This document shows, in pieces, positions 8,486-18,444 of a stretch of DNA of 64,000 bases (position 1 is the stretch's first letter; each line of letters opens with the position of its first letter). The DNA comes from Rheinheimera soli (GTDB taxonomy: Bacteria > Pseudomonadota > Gammaproteobacteria > Enterobacterales > Alteromonadaceae). The stretch is taken from NCBI RefSeq assembly GCF_021290985.1, contig NZ_JAJOYU010000004.1, positions 1 through 64,000 on the forward strand, given 5' to 3'. The notes below the pieces were generated by a model. It worked only from the letters and a program-made list of their open reading frames with translations. It did not search any database and had not been told where the DNA came from. The position numbers were made by a program, and so were the translations under genes.

Positions 8486-10447
8486 ATGTTCAACAGGTTA
8501 CGAACCATGGAACAGAGCAATGCATTAAAACAACAATCTCACTGGCTGCTGCCATGGCAATGGGTAGTGCCGCTTTTTTGTTTGTTTTGTGCCGCAATTA
8601 TTACCGAGTATCAGGCCCGGCAACTGGTGGAACAGCGGCAAAATCAGGCGCTGCAGCAATTAGTTGGCTTATCAGGTCAGCTCCGTTCTTTTGTCGAATC
8701 TGAATTAAATACCTCGCTGTATATGAGCCTTGGTTTGGCCTCTCATATCCGGGCCAGTGACGGCAAGCTGGCCGAGAAAGAAATGTTATTTTTGCTGCAA
8801 AGTTTGCTGGAGCAGGGCAAGCACATCCGCAACATAGGTTTGGCTCCTGGTAATGTGTTAACCCTGATTTATCCGGTGCAGGGCAATGAAAGAGCTTTGG
8901 GCCTGAACTACCAGAATTTAACGCAACAATGGCCTGACATTAAACAACTAATAGACGCCAAAGAACCCAGATTAGTTGGTCCTGTAGCTCTTGTTCAGGG
9001 CGGGGATGGTTATGTGTACCGACTGCCGTTATTTCTGAACGATGGAAGTTACTGGGGCATTATCAGTACAGTATTGGATTTATCTGCTTTTAATCAGATG
9101 CTGCTACAGCAAGCCAACAGTTATCAGGTTCAGGTGGGGATCCGGGAAAAAAGCGCTGGCTCTGGTCAGGCGTTATTTGGTTATTCGGATTTATTCAGTG
9201 AAGAAGCGCTGATCCTGGATTTAAATATCAAAGGCGCACAATGGCAAATTGCGGTGCGCTTTATGGATGAAGCTACAGGTTGGGGCTTGTGGCAATGGCG
9301 TTTATCAGGGGCATCGCTGTCCATCGTGTTTTGTCTGATGCTGGCCTGGTTACTGCACTCTTACCGGCGCAGTGCTTTATTCGCCGATGCCTTACAAGAC
9401 AATGAAATGTACTCTCGCCGAATTATGAACAGTGTATTGGATGTCATAGTGACCACTGATCTGGATGGCACTATAGATAGGGTCAACAGCGCTGTCAGCA
9501 CTGTGTTTGGTTATTTACCTCAGCAACTAACCGGGCAACCTTTTAGTATGCTGTTAGCGCCCGGACAAGCCGGGGTATTGGCAACTCTCAGTCCGGGCGA
9601 AGGTGCTGCAGTGGAATTGCAGGGGCTACGTTACAGCGGTGAGATTTTCGCTATGGACTTATCACGTAACAGCACCGAACATCAGGGAAAATCACGTTAT
9701 GTCTGGCTTATTCGTGATATTTCGGAGCGAAAAAAAGTAGAACAGTTAAAAAACGATTTTGTCTCTACCGTCAGCCACGAATTGCGCACCCCCTTGACCG
9801 CCATCAGTGGGGCTTTAGGTTTGGCTGTAGGTGGCGCTTTAGGGGCGCTGAATGACAAGCAGCTGCATATGCTGACTCTGGCACAGCAAAACAGTCAACG
9901 ATTAGGCAAACTTATCAACGATTTGCTGGATATCGAAAAACTTGCCGTCAACAAAATGCAGTTTAAGTTAAGGCTCTGGCCTTTGGCTGCATTACTCAGG
10001 CAAGCTATAGAGTTGAACCAGCCAGTCGCCTTTCAGCGCCAGGTCGAACTGAAGTTGTTGTCTGCTGAGCAAGATGATTTATGGGTGGAAGTGGACGAAG
10101 TCAGAGTGCAGCAAGTCATGGCCAATTTACTGGCTAATGCGATTCGGCATTCACCTGCAGGCGCTTCGGTGCAGGTGACTATGGAGTTGTCTGCCAAAAC
10201 AGTCAGAGTCTCTGTCATTGATCAGGGGCCTGGTGTTTCTGAAAGCTTTGAACCCAGATTATTTGAGAAGTTTTCTCAGGCCGATTCATCGGATCGCAGG
10301 CAAGTGGCAGGTACCGGACTTGGCCTGGCTATTTGCAAAGATCTGATTAAAGCCATGCGGGGGGATATTGGTTACCAGCGTGCTAATTCCGGTGGCGCTT
10401 GTTTTTATTTTACCTTACCGCTGGCCACAGAATTGTCTCTGGAATAA
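8486..10447 (+). CDS. Membrane sensor histidine kinase with CHASE and PAS domains
   Basis: The 653-residue protein has a first membrane helix (about 25-45) and a periplasmic CHASE-type sensor (about 50-240; NIGLAPGNVLTLIYP, RLVGPVALVQGG). A second helix (about 273-293) is followed by a PAS domain (about 308-420) and HisKA with phospho-acceptor His431 in VSHELRTPL. The HATPase domain has NLLANAIRHSP (N box), DQGPGVSE (G1) and GTGLGLAICKDL (G2). It should autophosphorylate on a small external ligand. No response regulator is adjacent, so it is an orphan kinase with unknown partner. A second start at 8507 (MEQSNAL) is about as likely. Confidence 0.9.
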   Translation: MFNRLRTMEQSNALKQQSHWLLPWQWVVPLFCLFCAAIITEYQARQLVEQRQNQALQQLVGLSGQLRSFVESELNTSLYMSLGLASHIRASDGKLAEKEMLFLLQSLLEQGKHIRNIGLAPGNVLTLIYPVQGNERALGLNYQNLTQQWPDIKQLIDAKEPRLVGPVALVQGGDGYVYRLPLFLNDGSYWGIISTVLDLSAFNQMLLQQANSYQVQVGIREKSAGSGQALFGYSDLFSEEALILDLNIKGAQWQIAVRFMDEATGWGLWQWRLSGASLSIVFCLMLAWLLHSYRRSALFADALQDNEMYSRRIMNSVLDVIVTTDLDGTIDRVNSAVSTVFGYLPQQLTGQPFSMLLAPGQAGVLATLSPGEGAAVELQGLRYSGEIFAMDLSRNSTEHQGKSRYVWLIRDISERKKVEQLKNDFVSTVSHELRTPLTAISGALGLAVGGALGALNDKQLHMLTLAQQNSQRLGKLINDLLDIEKLAVNKMQFKLRLWPLAALLRQAIELNQPVAFQRQVELKLLSAEQDDLWVEVDEVRVQQVMANLLANAIRHSPAGASVQVTMELSAKTVRVSVIDQGPGVSESFEPRLFEKFSQADSSDRRQVAGTGLGLAICKDLIKAMRGDIGYQRANSGGACFYFTLPLATELSLE

Positions 10448-10485
10448 CAGTTGTACTTCTGATTTTTCTCTATGTGATGGCTTAT

Positions 10486-10523
10486 AAAAAAGCATGTATG
10501 ACGGTTGTCAAACATGCTTTTTT
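10486..10523. terminator. Bidirectional terminator between kinase gene and porin pseudogene
   Basis: AAAAAAGCATGT (10486-10497) pairs with ACATGCTTTTTT (10512-10523). It serves two convergent transcripts. Confidence 0.85.
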
Positions 10524-10546
10524 AAACTGGGGGAGCGAACAGGGTT

Positions 10547-11499
10547 TTAAAAATGATACTTAAAGCCTAAAGCGGCAGAGCTATCATTTTCCGATTCAAA
10601 ATCAAGGGCTGATATCATGGTGTAAACCGTCAGCTCCTTGCTCCATGCGAAGTCTAAACCAGCGCTGACCAAAGTGCCTGTCTCGGGATGACGTAGTTTG
10701 CTGTCATCACGTTGCCACTGCAGTTTATAAGTCATAGCCTCAAGCTGGTAAGCCAGTTGCGCCATAATCGCATCTCCTTCAACATTGCGGGTGACGTGTT
10801 CAGTGCGCTGTAATAATAAACCTGCGGACAATTTACCATTATTCAATTCGGCAATTTTGCCATTGATCAGAACTCGCTGTGCATCCAGATTGTTGAGTTC
10901 ATGTGTCTGGCTATAGGCAATGTAATAAGGATAGTTTTTGAAGCTGGCATCACCATAACTCAGGGTCCAGTCATAACCACCAGCTATTTCATCACTGACT
11001 CCTGTCTGGTAAGTGGCAGACCACTGAAAGCCATTGATCACCGGACTCTGATAACCAATGATGTTTTCCAGCCGGTCCTGACCCGCAGTTAATTGCCCTA
11101 TGTCATTTAAGGTTTCATTAAATAAATCAATTTTGCCTTCGGACTTTTTAAAGCGGGTATCATTTTTACCAAAAACCAGCTCCCCCAGTTACCTGCGACG
11201 CCGATATAAGTATTACGACTACCGAGTCTGTGATCTTTGTTGGCGTCATCCAGGCCATTGACCTGCCATTCGTACACCATAATCAGTTTCAGGTTGTCGG
11301 TTAGATCATGGCTGGCTTTAAATCCAAGCCGGGTAAAGGGAGCTTCAAGTTGTAGGCCTTGATCTGAGTAGCGATACAAGCCTTCATCAACATATAAAGC
11401 CTGGAGATCAAGCTTGCCATAAACATCCCATTCAAAAGCCTGGGTATTGTGACTGAGCAGCAATAAACAACTAATAGCACTGTAATGTTTTATGTTCAC
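10547..11499 (-). pseudogene. Outer-membrane porin gene broken by one frameshift
   Basis: The first half (11499 downwards) starts MNIKHYSAISCLLLLSHNTQA, a signal peptide, followed by FEWDVYGKLDLQALYVDEG, typical of the first strand of trimeric Gram-negative porins. At GNWG the frame is lost in a G run near 11182-11186. Adding one G restores GELVFGKNDTRFKKSEGKID, then DLFNETLNDIGQLTAGQDRL and a clean frame to the end SSAALGFKYHF, with the C-terminal Phe of outer-membrane barrels. The rejoined product is about 317 residues, normal for this porin class. Either a genuine frameshift mutation or a homopolymer sequencing error explains it. The rest of the sequence is undamaged, which argues for a recent event. 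Confidence 0.8.
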
Positions 11500-11822
11500 A
11501 ATTCGTCTCCAAAATCACTTTGTTTTTATAGGTTAGGCAGGTCTGATGCGGCCTGAATCAAAAAATGTATAAGTTACCCTGTTACCTGTAAAAGTGAATA
11601 GCTTTATAGGGTTCTAGCGGATAAAACGAACTACGTCAAAGTTTTGCAGTTTTTTTCAATAAAATAGATAAATAGCGGATACGAATTTATATTGTCCAAC
11701 TTTATGTTCTATATTTCCAATACTTTACCATTCTTTGTGCCTGCCCAGCGTCAGGCTATACAGCTCAATGATAGTTATTCAGTGCAAAAATCTTTTTGTG
11801 TTTAACGGTTTTACTCACAGTT
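11500..11822. other. Intergenic region between divergent porin and chemoreceptor genes
   Basis: About 320 bp of AT-rich DNA must contain promoters for both divergent genes. I saw no clear sigma-70 pair, sigma-28 flagellar promoter, hairpin or repeat that I would call with confidence. Confidence 0.5.
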
Positions 11823-13463
11823 ATGGGATCCAAAATTTTCAAAAATATATCTTTAAAAAACATTATCTTATCTATTCTTCTTCTGTTCACTGTAGGTCTG
11901 GTTGTCTTGAGTTTTTACTCATGGAATAGTGCGAAAGCCAGTGAAAAAGGTATGGTTGATTTATATGAACTTTCAGCATTGCAGGTCAACCCTATCAGCG
12001 ATGTGTATGGTTTGATTTTACGCAGCAGGTTAGCCTTGGCTGGTGGCTTTATTGAAAAAGAAGGTGGCCAAAACGACAAGGCTCAGGTTAGTGCGCAGCG
12101 CGCTGAAAAGTTTCTGAAAGAAGCGGTTGATAAGTTCAATACATTTGCAGAGTTAGGTTTAAAAGGCGAGAAAAAAGAGCTGGTCAGAGAAATGCAAAGC
12201 GCTTTTGCTATCTATTTCGCTAGTGTGGAAAAAACCGCAAAAGAACTGCAAACCGGTACCAGCGAAAGCTATGTGATAGCCAATCTGGAGGCCAGAGATG
12301 CCAATGTGAAAGCTCAGGAGCTGGTTGCTCAGTTTGTGGAAAGGGCAAACACGATGAACAGTAATCTGATGAATGTTGCATCACAGCGATACACTGCGAC
12401 TGCTGTGCTTTGTGCAGTGTTTCTTGTGCTGTCACTGATTGCATTAGTGATGAGTTGGTATCTTGTTAAAACCATGTTGATACAACCGCTTGAACAGGCA
12501 GGTGTGCATTTCCAGCGTATGGCGCAGGGTGATTTAAGCAGCCAGATTGTCGTAGAAAGTACCAATGAAATAGGTGTGTTGTTTTCCGGCTTACAGTTTT
12601 TGCAGCAGAGTCAAAAAGACACCATCGGTCAGATCAACAACACTGCCACTCAGCTTGCATCAGCTGCTGAGGAACTAAGTATAGTCACGTCACAAAGCAC
12701 CGAAGGGCTGGATTTACAAAGTGCCGAGTTGCAACAGGCAGCTACTGCAGTCAACGAAATGACAGTTGCGGTGGAAGATGTAGCACAAAATGCGTTGTCC
12801 ACTTCTGATGCTTCCAGAGCTTCAAATGAACTGGCAAGTCGCAGCCTTGACGAAATGAAGCAAACCATAGCTCAGACTCGTAATATGGCAACAGAAATGA
12901 AAACCTCAGCTGTACTGGTGCAGGAACTGGCAGTGCAGGCTGGCAATATAGGCACAGTGCTGGATGTGATCCGGGCCGTTGCAGAGCAGACAAATTTACT
13001 GGCATTAAATGCTGCGATAGAAGCAGCCAGAGCAGGAGATGCAGGTCGCGGCTTTGCAGTAGTGGCTGATGAAGTAAGGGCTTTGGCACATCGTACTCAA
13101 AACTCAACTCAGGAAATTGAACAACTGATTAGTCAAATCCGTCAGGGCACTGCGAAGGCTGTGCACTCTATCGAAGCCAGCACAGGTTTGGCTGACAATA
13201 CGGTCGAGATGGCCAATAAAGCGGGTTTAGCTTTTGAGCAGATTTGTAGTTCTATCAGCCATATCAACGAACGTAATATGTTGATTGCTACTGCATCAGA
13301 AGAGCAGGCACACGTGGCCCGTGATGTAGACCGCAGTCTGGTGGCTATTAAAGATTTGGCTGTGCAAACCTCTGCAGGCGCCAATCAGACCAATGCCGCC
13401 AGTCAGGAGTTGGCAGGTATGGCGTCACGTTTGATGGATCTGGTCAGACGCTTTAAAGTTTAA
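11823..13463 (+). CDS. Methyl-accepting chemotaxis protein
   Basis: The 546-residue chemoreceptor has an N-terminal membrane helix (about 12-32, [19 protein letters not shown]) and a periplasmic region of about 150 residues predicted as a helical bundle. A second helix lies near 190-212 ([19 protein letters not shown]), then HAMP (about 213-265) and a long cytoplasmic signalling hairpin. The hairpin tip has [19 protein letters not shown], the invariant contact site for CheA and CheW. No C-terminal CheR-docking pentapeptide is present. The ATG at 11823 is preferred over a TTG 27 bases upstream. The ligand is unknown. It is transcribed alone, ending at a strong hairpin. Confidence 0.93.
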   Translation: MGSKIFKNISLKNIILSILLLFTVGLVVLSFYSWNSAKASEKGMVDLYELSALQVNPISDVYGLILRSRLALAGGFIEKEGGQNDKAQVSAQRAEKFLKEAVDKFNTFAELGLKGEKKELVREMQSAFAIYFASVEKTAKELQTGTSESYVIANLEARDANVKAQELVAQFVERANTMNSNLMNVASQRYTATAVLCAVFLVLSLIALVMSWYLVKTMLIQPLEQAGVHFQRMAQGDLSSQIVVESTNEIGVLFSGLQFLQQSQKDTIGQINNTATQLASAAEELSIVTSQSTEGLDLQSAELQQAATAVNEMTVAVEDVAQNALSTSDASRASNELASRSLDEMKQTIAQTRNMATEMKTSAVLVQELAVQAGNIGTVLDVIRAVAEQTNLLALNAAIEAARAGDAGRGFAVVADEVRALAHRTQNSTQEIEQLISQIRQGTAKAVHSIEASTGLADNTVEMANKAGLAFEQICSSISHINERNMLIATASEEQAHVARDVDRSLVAIKDLAVQTSAGANQTNAASQELAGMASRLMDLVRRFKV

Positions 13464-13472
13464 GTGCTTAAC

Positions 13473-13499
13473 AATGGGGGGGATTTTTCACCCCCCATT
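13473..13499. terminator. Bidirectional terminator between chemoreceptor gene and dolP
   Basis: AATGGGGGG pairs with CCCCCCATT around GATTTTTCA, between convergent genes. Confidence 0.8.
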
Positions 13500-13502
13500 T
13501 AA

Positions 13503-14069
13503 TTAGTCTTTGTATTCAAAAGCTTTTATAACACGAGCTACGCCGTCGACGTTACGTGCTAAGTTGACTGCTCTGTCCGCTTCTTGCTGACTGACTAAAC
13601 CCATTAAAAACACTTCACCGTTTTCCGTCACGACTTTGATATTTAAACCACTGACATTTTTATCAGCCAAAAATTTGCTTTTAATACGGGTGGTGAGCCA
13701 GCTGTCTTTGCTGCCTGTACCAAAGCTGATTTCGCTGCCAACACGCAGTTGGTTATGCACGTCTTTCACACCTTCCACTCTGGATATCTCGGCTGCCACT
13801 TCACGCACACGTTCATTGGGCACCTGACCTGTTAACAGCACTATGCCGTTATAACTGGTCATATTGATATTGCCTTTGTCCTTGGTCTCCGCGTTTTCAC
13901 TCAGTAAGCGGCTTACTTTGATTTGAATACTTTTATCGTCAATTTGGCTGCCCAGGGTGCGTGGATCGCCTGCTGATTTAACGGCTGTAGCTCCGCCTGC
14001 CAATACTGCAGCAGCACAACCTTGTAATAACCAGCTCGTTAGTAACACCAGCATTATTTTATTCAACAT
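13503..14069 (-). CDS. dolP: Outer-membrane lipoprotein with two BON domains (DolP/YraP)
   Basis: The 188-residue lipoprotein starts MLNKIMLVLLTSWLLQGCAA with a clear lipobox (LLQGC). Two BON domains follow, about 45-115 (SRLLSENAETKDKGNINM, YNGIVLLTGQVPNE) and about 123-188 (IKSKFLADKNVSG, NGEVFLMGLVSQQE). DolP binds anionic phospholipid at the division site and supports outer-membrane integrity and amidase activation. The start at 14069 has AGGAGA upstream; an upstream in-frame extension is not real because it lies inside diaA. The ATG overlaps the diaA stop (TGATG), making it the last gene of lpoA-yraN-diaA-dolP. Confidence 0.92.
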   Translation of the reverse strand: MLNKIMLVLLTSWLLQGCAAAVLAGGATAVKSAGDPRTLGSQIDDKSIQIKVSRLLSENAETKDKGNINMTSYNGIVLLTGQVPNERVREVAAEISRVEGVKDVHNQLRVGSEISFGTGSKDSWLTTRIKSKFLADKNVSGLNIKVVTENGEVFLMGLVSQQEADRAVNLARNVDGVARVIKAFEYKD

Positions 14070-14656
14070 CAGAGATCTCCTTGTTGCGGAAACAGAGTTA
14101 TGTCGATAAGTTCGCATAACGCATGCAGTAAAAAGGTATAACACTCAAACACCCGGGCCGGTCTGTGTGCCGGCACCTTCAATTCAGTATCCTGATTGCC
14201 CAGCAAACCAGACAATTCCCCACTGTTATCTACAGTTAAAGCCACCACTGTCATATCTTTGGTTAAGGCGGCTTCAACAGCTTTGATCAGATTATGTTCT
14301 TCACCTGTCATTGAAATAGCCACCAGCACATCGCCGGCCTGGCCTAAAGCCCTGACCTGCCTGGCCAAATGATCAGGGTTCTCCTGATTACCAGGTTGTA
14401 AGCTGGAATTATTAGTTAACAAGGCAAAAGCCGGTAAACAAGGCCGTTCTGCTTCAAACTGATCCAATAACAGCTGAGCAAAATGCGTGGCTAAAGCTGC
14501 AGACGCACCTTCACCACAACAAATCACTTTGCCGCCATTGATCAGGCAGTTCACCAGACTGACGGCGGCGTTTTCGATAGGGGCAGACAAAGCTTCGCCT
14601 GTCGCTATCATGGTTTGAATATTTTCAGTAAAAAGTTGCCTGATATGGTCTTGCAT
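14069..14656 (-). CDS. diaA: SIS-domain DnaA initiator-associating protein DiaA
   Basis: The 195-residue protein is a single SIS domain close in length to E. coli DiaA (196). It has GGKVICCGEGASAALATHFA (about 41-60), a phosphosugar-isomerase-like loop, and ISMTGEEHNLIKAVEAA (about 113-130) and HALCELID near the end. DiaA tetramers bind several DnaA molecules and promote open-complex formation at oriC. GmhA is the nearest relative, but the operon order (yraN before, dolP after) identifies it as DiaA. It overlaps both neighbours by a few bases. Confidence 0.92.
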   Translation of the reverse strand: MQDHIRQLFTENIQTMIATGEALSAPIENAAVSLVNCLINGGKVICCGEGASAALATHFAQLLLDQFEAERPCLPAFALLTNNSSLQPGNQENPDHLARQVRALGQAGDVLVAISMTGEEHNLIKAVEAALTKDMTVVALTVDNSGELSGLLGNQDTELKVPAHRPARVFECYTFLLHALCELIDITLFPQQGDL

Positions 14657-15006
14657 TAGTTAGCTGTTCCTGCAAAAGCGTTTTTAATCCAGCGAATATC
14701 TGCTGGCTGTTCGGTAATGGCCACTACATCAAAACGACAATGCTGCTGGCCATTACTTTGTAAATAACATAAAGCGGTGCGGCTCAATTTTTGCTGTTTG
14801 GCTGAAGTGACGGCTGCTGCTGCACCACCAAAGTGGGTGCTGCGCCTGAATTTCACTTCAACAAATACCAGCGTCTGTTGTTCTCGCATCACTAAATCAA
14901 TTTCACCAAAGCGACAACTGTAGTTTTGCTGCACCAGCTGTAAGCCTTGTTGCTCTAAAAACACTAAGGCTTGTTGTTCATAAAACTGCCCTGTGCTTTT
15001 GCTCAT
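14656..15006 (-). CDS. yraN: YraN family (UPF0102) nuclease-like protein
   Basis: This 116-residue protein has the UPF0102 signature: GQFYEQQALVFLEQQGLQLV at the start, CRFGEIDLVMRE (about 31-42), VFVEVKFRRS (about 47-56) and RFDVVAI near 92. The E-x-D...E-V-K pattern is the active-site layout of Holliday-junction-resolvase-like nucleases, although a cellular role has not been settled. Its ATG directly follows the lpoA stop codon (TAAATG), and its stop overlaps diaA. Confidence 0.92.
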   Translation of the reverse strand: MSKSTGQFYEQQALVFLEQQGLQLVQQNYSCRFGEIDLVMREQQTLVFVEVKFRRSTHFGGAAAAVTSAKQQKLSRTALCYLQSNGQQHCRFDVVAITEQPADIRWIKNAFAGTAN

Positions 15007-16881
15007 TTAAGGCGTCCGTGGGGTCAGCAAACCATCCTTACTGTATTTACCCCAGGTTAACTGTCGCTGAACCTGTCCGCCTGTAGACAAGGCCAGATTC
15101 CCCGTTAAGCCCTGATAACGCAGAGCCGGAAATTGTTGCTGCTGCTTTAAACGGTACACTAAGTGGTAGGCGTCGTAACCCATAGCAAATAAACGTTGCA
15201 GGGTTTCATCCTGTTGTGGAAACAGCTGTTCAAATTGCTGACGAAACTCTTGTTGTTGGCCTGTACTGAGCATCCATGGCATTTCGGTAAAAGTTAAACC
15301 CTGTAAGTCGCGCCTATCGGTAAACTCTGCCGATTTCTGATGACTGCGTGAACTGGCGTAAACCGGCAAAGTCACCTTGGTTGGCGCTACAGACACGTCG
15401 ATATAAGGTTTCAGCAAACGGGTTTGCGCCGGGTCGGCCAGCAAATAAATGGCATCTATATCCTGACGGCTATGAGGTTCAGCTTTGACACTTTCGCCAG
15501 CAAGTTTACTGATGTCACGAATACGTTGCTCGCTGGCTGCTGTTTCCAGTAACTGCTTTATGGTGCTTTCAATGCCAGCCTGATCGGCAAACCAATAGGT
15601 TTCAGGTTCTTTACCTGCTATTTGTTTCCAGTCACGGCTGAATTGTTCGGCCATACGCTGACTTAACGGGTTACGGGAAGCCATCAGAACAGGCTGTTTA
15701 TAATTTTTCTGTTTAAACAGCATCGCCATTTGGTGCGCTTCATCTTCCACACTTAAGGAAAAATAAAACTTATCGGCAGATTGTTGCACCAAATCGGTTT
15801 TACCATTTAAAAACAGCGTAGGGATGGTCCAGTCCGCTTGCTGTGAAATGGCATCCACTTGCTCTCTGAGCAAAGGCCCTATGACAAAATCCACTTGTTC
15901 AGCCGCCAGTTGTTGCTGCAGTGCTGCAGTATCTGTCTGGCTGTCGATAAAAATTAAACGGGCTTGCTGGTTGGCAGATGCGGCCAGAATACCTTGTTGA
16001 ATAGCTTCGGCGTGCTGGCGGAAGTTGCTGCTAAAAGGCAGCAGGACTGCAATAGTTTTAGGTGAAAAGGCATCTACTGCACTTAATTGCTGAATGTCAT
16101 CTGGTAACTGCTGCAGAGACGGCAGGTTTGGGTATTGCTGCTGCCAGTCGCTAATCGCCTGAGTTAAAGCTGCTCTGTTGCCCAAATGCTGTTGATGCAA
16201 TTGCAATAACTTAGCCCAGCCTTGTGTGGTGTTATCACCGCTTTGGCTCAGACTTTGTAATTGATCCGGTGTCAGCATACCCAGCTGTTGCCACAATGCA
16301 CTTTGATACGAACTTTGTTCAGGTTGCAAAACCAGCAACTGCAGATAGGTTTTTACCGCATTCTCCGGCTCTCTTCTGCTGCTTTGATACTGCGCCAGAC
16401 TTTGTAAATAAGCAGTTTTATCTGCAGCTCTGAATGAGTTTACCGCATACTGATTGCTGAATTTCTGAATATCTTCATGATTATCAGCTGCGATCAGGCC
16501 CTGAAAAAAAGGCAACAAATTGGCTTGTTGCACTTCAGCAGTGGCTTGTTGCGCCAGCACACGGCTTATCGCTAAGGCCTGTTCAATTTCACCTTGTTGC
16601 AAATGCGCTTTGGCCGCTTCAAGCAATTGCCATTGCTGCTCTGAACCTTGTTGCTGGCCGGCTTGTTCAATAAAGTCAGCACCGGACAAAGGCCGTTCGA
16701 TTTTAACGATTTCCACGTCATCTTCTGCCTCAACCGCAGGCTGGACTACTGGAGAACGTTTTACCGGAGCAGTCTGCTCTGGTGTGGAAGAACAACTGGC
16801 TAACGCTATGGCGCTGCCCAAAAGAATAAGTGGCTTCAGTTTGCTGGATTTCACAATGCACAGGTACAATGAAGGAAACAT
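15007..16881 (-). CDS. lpoA: Penicillin-binding protein activator LpoA
   Basis: The 624-residue outer-membrane lipoprotein activates the bifunctional synthase PBP1A from the periplasmic side. The lipobox is ALASCSS. An N-terminal helical TPR-like part (about 60-265) is followed by a periplasmic-binding-protein-like C-terminal domain from KTIAVLLPFSSNFRQHAEAI onward. The ATG at 16881 gives a hydrophobic ten-residue extension before VKSSKLKPLILLGSAIALASC. A GTG at 16854 would give a more typical lipoprotein signal, and I favour it slightly. The gene is first in the operon and divergent from rsmI, as in E. coli. Confidence 0.92.
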   Translation of the reverse strand: MFPSLYLCIVKSSKLKPLILLGSAIALASCSSTPEQTAPVKRSPVVQPAVEAEDDVEIVKIERPLSGADFIEQAGQQQGSEQQWQLLEAAKAHLQQGEIEQALAISRVLAQQATAEVQQANLLPFFQGLIAADNHEDIQKFSNQYAVNSFRAADKTAYLQSLAQYQSSRREPENAVKTYLQLLVLQPEQSSYQSALWQQLGMLTPDQLQSLSQSGDNTTQGWAKLLQLHQQHLGNRAALTQAISDWQQQYPNLPSLQQLPDDIQQLSAVDAFSPKTIAVLLPFSSNFRQHAEAIQQGILAASANQQARLIFIDSQTDTAALQQQLAAEQVDFVIGPLLREQVDAISQQADWTIPTLFLNGKTDLVQQSADKFYFSLSVEDEAHQMAMLFKQKNYKQPVLMASRNPLSQRMAEQFSRDWKQIAGKEPETYWFADQAGIESTIKQLLETAASEQRIRDISKLAGESVKAEPHSRQDIDAIYLLADPAQTRLLKPYIDVSVAPTKVTLPVYASSRSHQKSAEFTDRRDLQGLTFTEMPWMLSTGQQQEFRQQFEQLFPQQDETLQRLFAMGYDAYHLVYRLKQQQQFPALRYQGLTGNLALSTGGQVQRQLTWGKYSKDGLLTPRTP

Positions 16882-16961
16882 GCAGGTATCTTACTCAGTG
16901 CCGTGCCTAAGCTCAATGAATTCCAGCCAAAGTAATTCAAGTACAACGGAATAAGCGCCAT

Positions 16962-17810
16962 ATGACTGCACAAAGCGGAAATTTATATATAGTAGCCACG
17001 CCCATAGGTAATTTAGACGACATCAGTCAACGCGCTATTAAAACCTTAAGCACTGTGGCCTGGGTGGCAGCGGAAGATACCAGACACAGTGGTAAGTTGC
17101 TCAGCCACTTAGGTATTTCAGCCAAAATGCTGGCGCTGCATGATCACAACGAAAAGCAACGTGCCGCCACTTTATTGCAAAAACTGCAGGCCGGTGAAGA
17201 TGTTGCTTTGATTTCAGATGCAGGCACACCGCTGATCAGCGACCCAGGTTACAGCCTGGTGCGGTTATGCCGTGACGCCGGTGTTCGTGTTGTGCCTATC
17301 CCTGGTCCTTGTGCTTTGATCAGCGCCTTGTGCTGCGCTGGTTTACCTACAGATAAATTCCACTTTATTGGCTTTTTACCGGCGAAAAGTCAGCAACGCC
17401 AAAATGTGCTAAGCGCCATTCCACAAGGTGTTGGCACTTTAATTTGTTATGAAACGGCACGTCGTATCAAAGACTGTTTAGAAGATGTAGTGAAGGTGTT
17501 TGGTGCAGAACGTGAGCTGGTTCTGGCCAAAGAGCTGACTAAAACCTTTGAAAACTTTGTCTATGGCACAGCTGCAGAGATCACAGCCTGGTTAGATGAA
17601 GACCCGGCCCGTTGTCAGGGCGAAATGGTGTTAATGATAGCGCCAACTTTAGCTGCCGAAGAAGAAATTAACCCGGCAGCTCAGCAAACTCTGAAGCTGC
17701 TGATGAGTGAGTTACCACTGAAAAAAGCAGCGGCTTTAACAGCAGAGATCCACGGTGAAAAGAAAAATGCCTTGTATAAATTGGGGTTGAGTTGGGGCGC
17801 TGAAGACTAA
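16962..17810 (+). CDS. rsmI: 16S rRNA (cytidine1402-2'-O)-methyltransferase RsmI
   Basis: The 282-residue SAM-dependent enzyme methylates the 2'-hydroxyl of C1402 in the decoding centre. It shows the tetrapyrrole-methylase fold motifs LYIVATPIGNLDDIS (about 8-22), AAEDTRHSGKLL (about 35-46), ALISDAGTPLISDPG (about 84-98), VVPIPGPCALISAL (about 109-122) and GEMVLMI (about 221). Length equals E. coli RsmI (286) within a few residues. It is divergent from lpoA with about 80 bp between starts. Confidence 0.96.
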   Translation: MTAQSGNLYIVATPIGNLDDISQRAIKTLSTVAWVAAEDTRHSGKLLSHLGISAKMLALHDHNEKQRAATLLQKLQAGEDVALISDAGTPLISDPGYSLVRLCRDAGVRVVPIPGPCALISALCCAGLPTDKFHFIGFLPAKSQQRQNVLSAIPQGVGTLICYETARRIKDCLEDVVKVFGAERELVLAKELTKTFENFVYGTAAEITAWLDEDPARCQGEMVLMIAPTLAAEEEINPAAQQTLKLLMSELPLKKAAALTAEIHGEKKNALYKLGLSWGAED

Positions 17811-17894
17811 TTTTTTGGCTTTGGAATTAATGCCGGGCGATTAAACCTTATTCCCCTTTAGCCAAATTCATCGGAGTTGCAACGCGACGGTTTT

Positions 17895-17923
17895 GTAGGG
17901 GCGTGGGCTTGTCCCCGCCCGTG
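17895..17923. repeat. GTAGGGGCG-type dispersed repeat, copy 1
   Basis: GTAGGGGCGTGGGCTTGTCC followed by CCGCCCGTG, an imperfect palindrome with GGGGCG at one end and CGCCC at the other. Closely similar copies occur at 43581 and 43634, and a related hairpin at 43237. It lies between rsmI and rnpB, as expected for a REP-like intergenic element. Confidence 0.7.
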
Positions 17924-17970
17924 CCGGTGATTATATCTACACCCGTATAGTCATAACGCAGCCAACAACC

Positions 17971-17998
17971 TTGCAGCTTCGGGGAAGAAGGGTATAAT
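17971..17998 (+). promoter_or_regulatory. Sigma-70 promoter of rnpB
   Basis: TTGCAG (17971-17976) and a perfect TATAAT (17993-17998) are separated by 16 bp. The expected start lies at about 18005, just at the 5' end of the RNase P RNA. Confidence 0.85.
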
Positions 17999-18005
17999 GC
18001 GCGCC

Positions 18006-18368
<363 letters not shown>

Positions 18369-18380
18369 TTCTTTTTAATC

Positions 18381-18414
18381 AGACTAGCAAGCCTTTCGCA
18401 AAGTTTGCTAGTCT
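18381..18414. terminator. Hairpin after rnpB
   Basis: AGACTAGCAA (18381-18390) pairs perfectly with TTGCTAGTCT (18405-18414). No T-run follows on the plus strand, so it may be a processed 3' end or a weak terminator before chrA. TTCTTTTTAATC directly precedes it. Confidence 0.45.
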
Positions 18415-18444
18415 GGACGCCTTACTTCTTTAGTTCTGATTGTT

